Part shown: positions 23,103 to 33,738 of the stretch, in pieces
Layout of the letters: each line of letters opens with the position of its first letter
Numbering within the stretch: the first letter of the stretch is position 1
Assembly (NCBI GenBank): GCA_009761415.1
Contig: QUOL01000009.1
Span: 558,001 to 622,000, forward strand
Source of the DNA: Sarcomyxa edulis
Lineage: Eukaryota; Basidiomycota; Agaricomycetes; Agaricales; Mycenaceae
Direction: 5' to 3'
DNA: 64,000 nt
Position numbers and translations under genes: made by a program
The notes under the pieces: generated by a model
The model's database searches: none
Seen by the model: only the letters and a program-made list of their open reading frames with translations
Told to the model about the DNA's origin: nothing

Positions 23103-24014
23103 CTAGGCCTTCACAAAACGTCCAACTCGATGCCAAAAGAGATTGTCTTCTTCCCCTTCTATACCCCATACCTCTCCCTCTCGCCACACCTCTTCCCCAT
23201 TTACAAGATTGCCCGCAACCCCCATACGTTCGACCAACAAATGGGTCGGTCGATCAAGCCGACACCCATCAAACACGATCGACCAAAGAGGCGCCCAAAA
23301 TCTCTGCCACCATGCCACTTCCTTCTTCGGGCTGAGAACATGCTCGTAGAACATGAACTGTCCTCCTGGTTTCAACAGCCCTCGTATGAGGCTGTTCAAT
23401 GTACGTTCCGGAGATGGGATGGAGCACATCGTCAGGATGGAGATGAGAGTATCGACTCGGACATCGTGATTCGGATTGTGGACAGCGCTATTAGTGTCAC
23501 GGGTATTGTCGTGCTCCAAGGACGAAACGATCGTTGAGATATCTTCAGCACCACAGGGAACAATCAAAAAGGTCCCGTCGTCTTCCGTGTACCCTGCTGC
23601 GTAAGCCAGACCTCGAAGCTCAGGATGCATGTGTACGTTCGGTTCCAAAGCGATGTATTTGGTGACCTTGGTACGGTCTAAATATTTGATAGTATGACCA
23701 TGTCCTAGTCAACATTGCATGCTTAGATTGGTACGCAATATGTGGTGAATGAAGACAGACGACAGACCTGCTCCTATCTCGAGGACGACTCCATATGCGT
23801 GCGGAGTTATAAGGCGCTCTTTGGTCGGGCGTCCTCCTTCATCGACTCCAATTGCGAATGGGAGCCAAACATGGGACATGAAGAGTCGAGACAATGCAGT
23901 GGGATGTAAGAGTAGGGATGGTGAGCGTATTACATCCCAGAGAGTAGGGAGGAACCCATGCGAAATTGCGAAGCGGATATCCGTGAGGACTTCAAACTTT
24001 GCGGCGAATTTCAT
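23103..24014 (-). CDS. Class I SAM-dependent methyltransferase, copy A
   Basis: Two exons, 24014-23768 (247 nt) and 23704-23103, joined by a 63-nt intron, give about 282 residues. The intron cuts the SAM-binding glycine motif: exon 1 ends YGVVLEIGAG and exon 2 resumes GHGHT. Later motifs include LISILTMCSIPSPERTL and LKPGGQFMFYEHVLSPKK, typical of Methyltransferase_11-type enzymes, close in arrangement to METTL7-like proteins. The N-terminus (MKFAAKFEVLTDIRFAISH) is amphipathic rather than a clear signal. It is a tandem duplicate of the gene at 24395-25298, with the same intron position and the same exon 1 length. TATATAAAA on the minus strand (24062-24070) is the likely TATA box. The substrate is unknown. 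Confidence 0.8.
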
Positions 24015-24061
24015 GAGGGGGATATTGAACGGGAAAATCCACCTCTGGGCTATACTGTATA

Positions 24062-24070
24062 TTTTATATA
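24062..24070 (-). promoter_or_regulatory. TATA box for methyltransferase copy A
   Basis: TATATAAAA read on the minus strand, 48-56 nt upstream of the ATG at 24014. Confidence 0.55.
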
Positions 24071-24394
24071 GGAGGATTTCGAACAGATATATCGATAGGC
24101 GCCTGAGTTTGTGTCACGAGCATCAAAATCGAAGTGGGATAGATCCATACGGTGAATATTGTAGCGCCGATGTCAGCAGGCATCCATATGCACTGTTCCA
24201 GTGAGCGCTTGTGGATCTTTATGCGGTAGGATATTGTCCGTGCTTTACGAAGACTTTCGTAGTGCTGTGAATAATATGTGTGAATTTGGATGGACTTCAA
24301 TCTTGGAACAAACCACAATGTTATTTCTCCGATACTTACATGATTATCATTGATTGAGCCTGAGCCACCTCCCCTCGGGCTTGTTAATCATGGC

Positions 24395-25298
24395 CTATGC
24401 CTTGATAAAACGCCCCACTCGATGCCAGAAGAGAGAATCCTCGTCCTCCCCTTCCTTTCCCCATAACGATCTCTCTCTCCAGACCTCTTCCCCACTCACC
24501 ACACTTCCGTTCCCTGTGACTCCCATTCGTTCAACCCATAAATGTGTCGGACGATCAAGCCGACAACCATCGAATGCTATCTTCCAGATAGGCGTCCAAA
24601 ATCTCTGCCACCATGCAACGTCCTTCTTCGGGCTGAGAACGTGTTCATAGAACAAAAATTGTCCTCCGGGTTTCAAAACTTCATTCACGAGAGCGCTTAG
24701 CGTGCGTTCCGGGGATGGAATTGAGCAGAGGGTTAGTATCGAAATGAGAGTGTCGACCTTTTGGACGGCGCGGGTATCGTCCAGGCCGTGACTGAGAGAG
24801 GAAATGATGACAGGCATATCTTCCGCACCACATGAGATAATCAAAAGAGTTCCGTCGTCTTCCGTGAACCCTGCAGCGCGAGCCAGAGTTCTGATCTGGG
24901 GGTGCATGAGCACATTCGGCTCTAAGGCGATATATTTCGATACCTTGTTGCGATCTAAGTAGTTGACGGTATGACCATGTCCTGAGAATCATAGTCGTCA
25001 TGTCACCTCAATCAGAATACTTTGTCTGAGTATTGATTGACTAGAACTGACCTGCTCCTATGTCTAATACGACTCCATACGCATGCGGGGTTATAAGGCC
25101 CTGTTTGACTGGGCGTCCTCCTTCGTCCACTCCATTTCCAAAAGGGATCCATACGTGCGACATGAAAAGTCGCGAGAGAGCAGTCGGATGGAGAAGGATT
25201 GACGGCGAGCGTGCTATATCGCGAACTGTGGGGAGGAAGGCATGCTGAATAGCGAGGCGAAGGTCGGTGAGAAGACTGAACTTCGCGGCGAACTTCAT
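24395..25298 (-). CDS. Class I SAM-dependent methyltransferase, copy B
   Basis: Exon 1 is 25298-25052 and exon 2 is 24981-24395, giving about 277 residues. Exon 1 ends YGVVLDIGAG and exon 2 begins in frame with GHGHTVNYLD, completing motif I across the intron. Motifs downstream are LISILTLCSIPSPERTL and LKPGGQFLFYEHVLSPKKD, then a cysteine/aromatic tail (AFDGCRLDRPTHLWVERM). It is very similar to copy A throughout, including the tail FWHRVGRF(I/V)KA. An acidic, variable patch near the C-terminus differs between copies. A TATA-like run (25378-25387) lies about 80 nt upstream. The head-to-tail arrangement points to local tandem duplication. Confidence 0.8.
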
Positions 25299-25696
25299 GT
25301 TTGACAGTGATTTGAGGATATCCCTGGATATTCGCAGATGCTAAGACGCTGGGAAGGAGATTTGTGGTTTACCAGGATATATATATAGTGCGTTAAACAT
25401 TCGTGAGTTCCATCCAGCGTGCCATCGTTGATCGCAGGTTGATAGCAGGACCTAGTAGTGGCCGAGTTGCCCGACTCCCGAGCTCAGGTGATTGAACTCT
25501 TCTTCAAGTACTTACGCCACATGATGTGTAGAGTAAGTATATCCGTATCACCGTACCATTAGTGTAGCTATAATATGGCTACAGGAAGATGTATTGGTCT
25601 CTAATCTGTTGAAGAAATAACCACTATAAATCATAGTGTTTGCAAGATGATATTATACACTCGGCTTTACGATTCAATCTAATTCCAGTCCAAAGT
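25299..25696. other. Intergenic upstream of methyltransferase copy B
   Basis: Contains a TATATATATA run at 25378-25387, a plausible promoter for the minus-strand gene starting at 25298, and the 3' flank of the peptidase gene. Nothing else recognised. Confidence 0.45.
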
Positions 25697-28321
25697 TCAG
25701 ATCGTCCTAGACTCGTCCGCGTTGAGGATCAAAGTAGAGAAGAACCGTATTATCTCCAGGAAGGAGTCTACATTGATAGCTGCAATAACAGACCACATTT
25801 GAGGATGAGTTATTACAACGCCTGAACAGATTCGCGATCGAACGTACCTTCGTCAACAGTATGCACACCTTGTCGAGTATCACTATTGCGGTGATTATAT
25901 CGAAAGATGTGTCTAGACAACTTCCAATAGAATCGTGTATCTAGAGCAAAGATCAATACCGTCATCACCAGAGAGTGATGTTCAGTACTCACCGGTATTC
26001 CCAGTCGGCAGGCCAGGACTAACGTTGATGGTATCATGTCCGTAAATTTCTAGTTTATGATGTGCATTGTAGGTAGCTTTGATGGTCCCAGATAGAAGTT
26101 GGTAAGGTGCAGAGTCTTCTCCTTCTCCTGTGGGCGTTAAAGGTGCGGGATTCAGTGCTGTGCCGGTGGCGTCGGTCAAAGTCAGGGTTCCTGCAGTGGC
26201 CGCAGGAGACACGGACAGGTCGCAGTTTTGGTCAGTCACGTTTGTGCCGAAGGCGATGTAAGTTAGGTTGAATTTGGAAGCGAGGGATTTGGAGAGAGCG
26301 GTTTCGTGGGCTATGACTTCTTTCAACGAGCTGGATATGTGAGAACAGGAATGTCGGATGAGAACAGTGATCAAGAGAGAACAAGGACCCACTGACCTAT
26401 CAGTAGAGATTCTATGGTTCACGATAGCCCAGGCTTGTTCAGGAAGAGCGTTACTCTTCACACCACCTATAGTGATATTTCTTCTGAATTCCTGAGACAA
26501 AGGAAACATTTAGGGACATACCAGAGACCACGTCGATAGCTTGAGTAGTCCCAATCAAGCTTTTATACTTGGGATTTGAGATTAGGATCTTCTCGAGTTT
26601 CTTGAGAGCCTTCTTCGAATGTATAGACCGCTGTATAGTTTTTCTGATTGGAGAAGGAAGTGAAGGTGCATGGGCTGCGAAACATTGAAGCGTCCCGTAT
26701 ACTGGTGAGGTCCGCGACTTGCGTTACAGACATTAGTTTGATATATCTACTAGTGCGGACACGACTTACAAGATGGACTGCGTACGGATGATCTTCGTAA
26801 TTGACCAGAAGGCGCGAAAGGATTCCGATGCTCTGCATGACCGTATCGTAAGCGAGTATATAGGTGATGTGCCTTTTGTGTTGAACGTACCGTGTGACTA
26901 GGAGGGACACTAGAATGACCTCCTGCAGTACGAACTTCAACGCGAACATCGAGGTAGCCTTTTTCCGCAATACCAGGAGTGGCGAATATACCGCCGAATT
27001 CCTCTGCGTACCCGCCTATATATTGTGATTAGAACGTTTGAGAGTAGATGTGTTATTTCGATAGAAATACCTCCTTCATCCACTATCATAGCAAAATTGT
27101 CTTCTCCATAGGCAGATAGCAGAGCTTTTGCTAGGGCGCCAGCACCCTTGAGTTATGGATCAGTGAGTTCAAGTAAGGGAAAAAAGAAAGTAGGGAGAAT
27201 TACTTCAGTGCCACCAGCTTCCTCGTCAACGCCTAGAAAGTACCCTCTCAATGACTGAATCTGAATGACGTCGACTGGGGAGGTTCACTTACCAAAAGCT
27301 AGAACAAAAGTCCTAGTAGGCTCGAAACCTTTCTCCACCAATGACTCAATGGCGGATCTACGATATACTATGATCAGAGAGAAACATGAATTACGAAGGT
27401 CTTGTACGCACAGCATTGCGATCAAGCTGCCTTTGTCGTCGGAACTACCGCGCCCCCAGACGCGTTGGCCTGCAAGATTTGAATGATTAATAGAAAGCAC
27501 GAGGTCAGATATGATAATTTACCGTCGAAATGACCGGAATAGGGTGGGTGTGTCCATCGATCAGTGGTGGTTGGATCAACGGGGACTACGTCTATGGTTA
27601 TAGGATGCCTCGATATAAGATATAATAGCTGTGTATAAGCAATCAGATACGCACCTTGATGAGCAGTCAACAGAACGGGTTTCAGGGAGGGGTCCGATCC
27701 TTTCCACTCGTACCACAATGCGTATGTGTTGATCTTGGTAAGTTTAAGGGTACTGTGACTAGGAGGATGCAGAGCAGTTTATATTTCTAGATTTGACATG
27801 AAAGAATATTTGACCGACTTACATGAGAGGGAACGCGCCTGATAGATACTCTTGCAATGTCCCGAAGACCTCCCAGCGAGGATCTTCTCCAGGACTACCC
27901 ATCACGTCATAAGATTCAGTACTAACCCAAACGCATGATATGAGAGTCAGGGCTTGAGCTTGGTTACAATTGTACAGAACAGTACTGACGGAATTTTCAC
28001 AGCTCCAGCCAGCAAATCAACGGCCTTCAACAGATACTCCTGACTTCCGATCTGATCTCCCAAAGTCTCCCAAAGCTCTAGACGCTTTTGTGGAACAAGT
28101 GATTGCGCCTGGGGACATAAGTTCTCGTAGTTGTTCGAAGAGTCTGTATGCAGATTGCGGAGGTCATCCCAGAAAGCAAATACGAGAAAGATTAGGACGA
28201 TGGCCATGAATTTTCGGATATTTTGAGTGTAAGATCTTGTAGCCTTGATAACGTGTTTTTGTGTCAAGTCTATGGGGGATACAGAGTCCAGAGGAAGGAG
28301 AGGTATTTCGCTCTCCTCCAT
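25697..28321 (-). CDS. Vacuolar carboxypeptidase S-type M20 metallopeptidase
   Basis: A zinc exopeptidase of the M20A family resembling yeast Cps1, a membrane-anchored vacuolar Gly-X carboxypeptidase. A hydrophobic anchor near the N-terminus (FMAIVLIFLVFAFWDDL) fits type II topology. Metal and catalytic motifs appear in order: LLTAHQ, joined over an intron to DVVPVDP (first His), GRGSSDDKGSL (bridging Asp), VDEEAGGT (Glu pair), then later exons reading HKLEIYGHDTINVSPG. The last exon (AINVDSFLEIIRFFSTLIL) ends at stop 25697-25699. It becomes visible only by splicing out an intron whose first bases stay open. The start at 28321 (MEESEIPLLPLD) is family-like. An ATG at 28507 is the alternative and sits better with a TATATATA at about 28562. 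More than ten introns. Confidence 0.85.
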
Positions 28322-28634
28322 GGACTCTAGCATATCGTGCAGCATCAATCGTGGTTGTAAGTACAGAGAGCACGCGAGCTCCGAAATCGAAGCCGTACTA
28401 CTTCCGAGCCCGTCGAATCCAAGCATGACCAAAGACGTCCACGTGGATGAGCGCGTCGGTAGACTCGGCACTTGCTCGGCACTGGCACTGGGCAGAAAGA
28501 CAGGCATCAAGAATATCAAGTACTCAGCTGGACATTGTGAAGCCCAGAGCCTTGATTATTCGATGTATATATAACGGTAAAAGGTCACTGGAAAACGTTA
28601 TATCTATGTCCAATAAGCAAGCCCACAGTTTGTT
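28322..28634. other. Upstream region of the M20 gene
   Basis: Open in frame with the M20 gene as far as about 28519. It may be 5' leader with upstream ATGs, or an N-terminal extension. TATATATA lies at about 28562-28570 (minus reading). Confidence 0.4.
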
Positions 28635-29459
28635 CTAAACAGTCAAAGCATGCCTTGAAGACGCCTGGCCCGCAAACCCGATACCTCTCCCAGAATCAAC
28701 CGCATCTAGAGCCGTAGAGAAGGTCGGCCATACTACCCTCTTGTCCGCTGGATATAAATTTCCCATCAACCAATCCTCTCCCCGGGTAAACATCTCCCTC
28801 GACGGAAACTCCTCCAAGATCTCGCACTCAAACTCTGGCACGATTAGCTTATACTTCCTCCAAAGGCCTTCATCACAGTCGGCGCCATCCTTCACGGAGT
28901 TCCCACCAAACCCAACAGCAACGAGCTCAAAATGCGGCAACTTTTCGAGTTTCCGGAACATCTGCCCTATCGCGTATTTCTCTTCCAAGAACAGCTGGGC
29001 GCATCGGGGGGAAGTGATCCGAACGGTGGATGTCGCGGTACAGACCGTTTTTCCTGCGCATTGGAGGAGGACTTGGCGTGTTTGGATGATGGGTGCGTCT
29101 CGGGAGGTGGAGGACAGAACGGCTGGATCAGGCAGCGATAGTGGGATGAGTGGGCTCGACGGCGAAGCTTGAGTGTAGGTGTGAGAGTAGGTGGTTGCAA
29201 TAGAGATTGGTCGAGCGAAAAATGCGCTAGGAGATGGGGTATGAGTGTCGTGTACACGTAGTCAGGGGAAGGTGGGATTACCTCAATACTCTTTGAAGAT
29301 CGCCTTGGGCAGATAGCATGATGCGTTCTAGTCCGGTCACTTCTGCTGGCCATGAGAACTATCGATGAAAGTGTCAGATTGTTGCAAAAGTATGCTATAT
29401 ATTTCGTGACTCACGTTAATGCTGGTGTTGTTGGGGCTGAACGAGTAAAAGGTAGACAT
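28635..29459 (-). CDS. Conserved-looking protein of unknown function
   Basis: Three exons read in frame. Exon 1 (from ATG 29459) encodes MSTFYSFSPNNTSIN. A short exon 2 encodes FSWPAEVTGLERIMLSAQGD and ends QRVLR. Exon 3 begins AFFARPISIATTYSH and runs to stop 28635. Later segments are QTRQVLLQCAGKTVCTATST, LFLEEKYAIGQMFRKLEKLP and YKLIVPEFECEILEEF. The layout of short beta-like stretches with a helix carrying LFLEEKYAIGQMF is loosely reminiscent of the chorismate lyase/UTRA fold, but this is only an impression. No signal peptide. A TATATAA (minus reading, 29550-29556) lies about 95 nt upstream. Function unknown. Confidence 0.65.
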
Positions 29460-30777
29460 CGTGTAGTGTGTGAAGACCGTAACGAGGATTAGAAGTTTGG
29501 ATGAGTGGAATAGAAAGCTGATGAGTTGGATTTGTGGAAGTTGGTAGCGTTATATAGTGGGCGCGCCACTTCTGTCGGTGGCTCGAATCCTTTCGTGTCG
29601 TATCCACAACGGATTGAACTACGCAGAGCAAGGTGTCCCACTCGGAAGCATGAGCGCAAAACAGTGTAGCGTCGGAGGTGATCATTATTGGTTTTGGGGT
29701 GCGATCCACTCGATACTCCTTGACTTGACTTTGATCTGAGATAGATCATCGGATGAAGACGGACATGGATGGGTGGGCCAGACATTACGACTGCCAACTG
29801 GGAGTCGGACTAGTAGATGGCATGGTATTTCGACATCAATTCCCGCATTTTCGTAGTGGATGGATCGTAGACGCGATACATTTTTACTTATCACAAGGAA
29901 GAAAAGATCGGCTTATATTTAGCACACGATATATGGACCTGGCGACAACGTACAGGGTATCCATTCGATTCTTCCTCTTCGTATTTTCTTTGTACAAGCA
30001 TGCTTTTTGGCATAATCCAGCTTATACACACCTCTGGAAGTCGATCCGTCGGTTACAGGAGATACCCCGGGAATACAACGAGTACTGCGGCACCATGAAG
30101 TAGCGATCTGGTCTTGTGCTGAATACGGTCATTGTGGTCAAGGTATGGGAAAGCAGACTTACGAACAGACCTCCCACACATGTCGGCGCGCCTTCTGCTA
30201 GTATTCTCGGGTGCTAACCGGCCCATCCTGTCATGTCCTGGCGGGTTGCGGTCTCTTGATAGCAATCGCCACTAACAGGCATCACAATACAAGAGCATTC
30301 AAGACTTCATCCTTTCGAGTACCTGTAGACGTCGGAGAGACCTACCGTAGGACCCATCGTGGTAGTTATACGATAGTTTCGCTCTAAGAGGTCGCATGGT
30401 GAAAGTCCCCTGTACGTCACGACGGAAGCAGAAGTCGTACACAAAAGGCAAGGAAAAGGCAGTGCGATGCGCAGGATCCGTCAACGGCACTGTTCTCCAT
30501 TGGCTCTATATGCGGCGTTGAATAATAGATGTCTATACGTCGGGCTGTGGTGACTTTTTGTTCGAAAACAGAAGTTTCATGATGGTCGAACGTGGGAAAG
30601 AATCCAGTGCTCCTTCGCGGCGGTCTCCTTCCAAAGCTGCAACAGTCGCTATTTCCATCATCCCTCCCACCTTTATACCCTTCTTCCATACCAGCCTCAA
30701 ATTTGAGCATATTCTGTTCACCACTCATACCCACGTCGCGCTCGAGTGGTCAATTTCACTAACGATTTCATTCCCAA
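29460..30777. other. Long divergent intergenic region
   Basis: 1.3 kb between two divergently transcribed genes. Short frames exist on both strands, none over about 116 codons and none protein-like. No tRNA, repeat or TIR was seen. It holds both promoters; TATATAA at 29550-29556 serves the minus-strand gene. Confidence 0.45.
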
Positions 30778-33159
30778 ATGGCTTCAACATATCCGGCATA
30801 TGGCCATGCAGCTCCAGATACATACCCATACCCCCCAGCGACGACTTTCAATGCCAACACTAGCACAAGCTCAACGATATTCAATGCAAACGCAAAGGAC
30901 CCGGATGATATTCGTCACCAACAAATGAGAACTCCTAGTCCAACCCCAAGTGAAGATGCTGCTCTCAAGAGCGGGATTTTCGATTGGAAATCTCTGAAGA
31001 GTTGGAGATTTTGGATACGGAAAGAGTGGACTTGTATGTCTCTGTCTATAACGATCTCATATGCATGCTCACTGACTCGTAAACCACAGTGTACTACATT
31101 ATATTCATCGTCATCGTCACTCTCACCACCCTGATTACCGTGTTCCACAAAGACATAGTAAAGTGGCTCACGCCCGTAGCAAACTGGCTGCACGAGTGAG
31201 TCCCCCTCTGCTCTACTTCCTTCAGACTAGCTGGCCTTGCTGTCACCACGTTTCTATTCGGCAAATTTCGGGGGTCTTGCGCGTGGTACATCTTGCAACA
31301 CTGTCTAACTTTCCATCTCCCATAGTCTCAGCTTCGGTTGGCTGGTTCCAATAGGTATCCTCTTTGTAATATCATTCCCCCCAGTAAGGCTTCTCCCACG
31401 ACTTCTAGCTAGGTCTCGGTTAATCTGTTCTTTGTGGTCTAGCTATTCGGTCATGAAATCGTCGCTGTCCTGTGTGGTCTCGTTTGGGGCCTCTGGATTG
31501 GGTTTGGTATCGTCGCTGCAGGTACATTCCTAGGCGAAGTCGGGAACTTCTAGTGAGTCGTTCAGTCCTTTGGCTATTGGAACTGACGCTGATATGTATG
31601 GTTTCTTATTCTAGCGCTTTCAAATACTGTTGTCGTGCCCGTGGTGCCAAACTCGAACGCACCAAAATATCATACGCATGCCTCGCTAGGGTCGTGCGAG
31701 AAGGTGGATTCAAGATCGCGCTCGTTGCGCGTTTCAGTGCCATTCCTGGACATTGTATGTAGAATTTACAATCTCACGTTCCGAAGTTTCCTGTTGATGA
31801 TACTGACTTGCATGTTCACAGTCACAACGGCCGTATTTTCGACTTGTGGAATGGGAATTATCACATTCAGTATTGCAGCGATATTGTCTTTGCCAAAGCA
31901 ATTTGTTACTGTGTATCTTGGCGTCATCCTTGATTCGACAGGTCAGTGTTCTTCTGCTATTTTACCAATTCTCGCTAGCACGAACTATCGGCTAATGAAA
32001 TATCCCATCAACCTCTCCATAGGCCCCACCGACACTAAAAGCAAATTACTGAGTGACGCGGTCGTCGGCATCACCTTCCTAGTGACCATTGGAGCTATGT
32101 GGTACATTTATCACCAAATGAACCTCGTGAAACCAGCGGTTATCCATGATCGACGCAAAGCACGGTGCGTCACATCTCTCGATCTTCTGTCATGTCCTCA
32201 TCGTCTCATGTCATCGTGTCGTTCCATTTTATTGCCCCAGTCAAGCGAAATTAGCTCGTGGAGACTTTAGTGGAGGTTTTGCCTACAGGAATCCCGATGC
32301 AACGTCGTCTGACAACTCGGTTACCTTCAATCCTCGGATGTCGGACTCAGATATTCCTCTTACTGCTGGTCTTAGCGGATATCAGCAATGGGACAAAGAA
32401 GGAAGAGCCGTTGGGTATAGCGGTGACCCTCGGTTGAATATATATTCTCCTCAACCTTTGAAGAAGGGAGCTAGCGCGGTGGCTGTAGGTCGACGTGTTC
32501 CCATTGATCGAACAGCCTACCTCGCAGGGACTGGAGTCATCGGACGAGACGAGGAGGAAGGCTATAGCAGGCCAAGCACCGATGAAGTCGGATGGGATAT
32601 GAGTAGCGGCTCCAGGTCCACGGGGACGAATCCATTCGAAGATAGTCATCTCACGCATCATGGACCAGCCACTGGACAGCCAAGGCCTTCCTTCGCCAGT
32701 GATGAAACTGTGAACGAATCAGCGTATGGTGGTTACAGGCCGAGTAGTGCCCCTCGTCAACAATCACAACCGCGACCTCATCCACCGCAGCAGCAACGGC
32801 CTCCACCCTTGCAATCGCCAGGACCGATACCAAGGTCGACGCCAACGCCTGTCTCGCAGGTCCGAACTCCCACTCAAGCACAGTACGTCACCATGTCGCA
32901 ACCCCAACCAGGATCGACATCAGTGTCCCCGGCGCTCCCCACTCCATCCTATCCAACCTCACCGTTCGATGACCCCGTCCCTGCTCAGCATATTGGCGCC
33001 ACTTCTAGATCATATTACACCGAATCTGCACATACTCAGGAACCTACAGATGCAAGTTATCATACTGCCTCGAGTAGCCATTCACAGCAATCGTCGGAAG
33101 CCCCGACTCCGAGAGTACTGTCACCTCCGCCACCGAGTTATTCGGCGAACATTCGATGA
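30778..33159 (+). CDS. Tvp38-type VTT/DedA-family membrane protein
   Basis: Related to yeast Tvp38, a Golgi vesicle membrane protein of the VTT (SNARE-associated/DedA) family. A disordered N-terminus (MASTYPAYGHAAPDTYPYPP) precedes the first membrane helix (VYYIIFIVIVTLTTLITVF). Further helices follow (LSFGWLVPIGILFVISFPP, then HEIVAVLCGLVWGLWIGFGI). The VTT core carries RFSAIPGHF and TTAVFSTCGMGIITFSIA, and a last helix is VVGITFLVTIGAMWYIYH. The long C-terminal tail from about 32250 is rich in Pro, Gln and Ser and probably disordered and cytosolic. About seven short introns. Start 30778 follows no in-frame upstream ATG. The conserved Pro-Gly of the VTT re-entrant loop (IPGH) is intact. Confidence 0.85.
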
Positions 33160-33355
33160 GAGGCCAACCGTATTTTAGCGGTCGTAAGAAAAGGGTTTGC
33201 TTGCAGGCGGGCTTTTCCGGACATTGCGCTGCAACATTATCCTTGCTTAAACAGACCTCTTCACCTTCCTCACCCACCCCACCTCCTATCACTCCCGCTC
33301 CTTTGTTTCAACGTTTGTTTTCTCTTCCCTTACCATCCCTAGTGTGTATACTACG

Positions 33356-33697
33356 TTAAGTACCAGTATACCCACTCCATATTCGCAAATCTTGGATGAT
33401 ATATTTCTGTAAGTCGAACCCTCGAAGGACTAGTGTTATTTTTATGTCGTATGGCCATGGATATATTTGCCTGTTAATAAATTCGTTTAAGTACCTCGAG
33501 TTGACCTGCAATAAGCGCTGCAATGACGGAATATCCTCTTTCTGCTGCTCTACGAGATCTAGAACGTTGTTGCCGGCGGCGAATTTGCACTTCTGACCAG
33601 CAGCAAGCGCTCCGTCTCTTCCGAGCTTTGAAGTTCCCCCCATCTTCCCCACTGACATCATGAAGATTCCCAGCATCCCTGCTGTATAGTGGGGCAT
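33356..33697 (-). CDS. Possible small protein, about 113 residues
   Basis: An open frame with ATG 33697 (MPHYTAGMLGIFMMSVGK), then GGTSKLGRDGALAAGQ and LDLVEQQKEDIPSLQRLLQ. The first 60 residues look more protein-like than the end, so an intron may cut the frame. It lies between two plus-strand genes and has no recognised family. It may equally be a chance frame in UTR sequence. Confidence 0.3.
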   Translation of the reverse strand: MPHYTAGMLGIFMMSVGKMGGTSKLGRDGALAAGQKCKFAAGNNVLDLVEQQKEDIPSLQRLLQVNSRYLNEFINRQIYPWPYDIKITLVLRGFDLQKYIIQDLRIWSGYTGT

Positions 33698-33738
33698 CAA
33701 TTCCTCAAGTCATCATGTCAAGAGTATATAATTCAATC

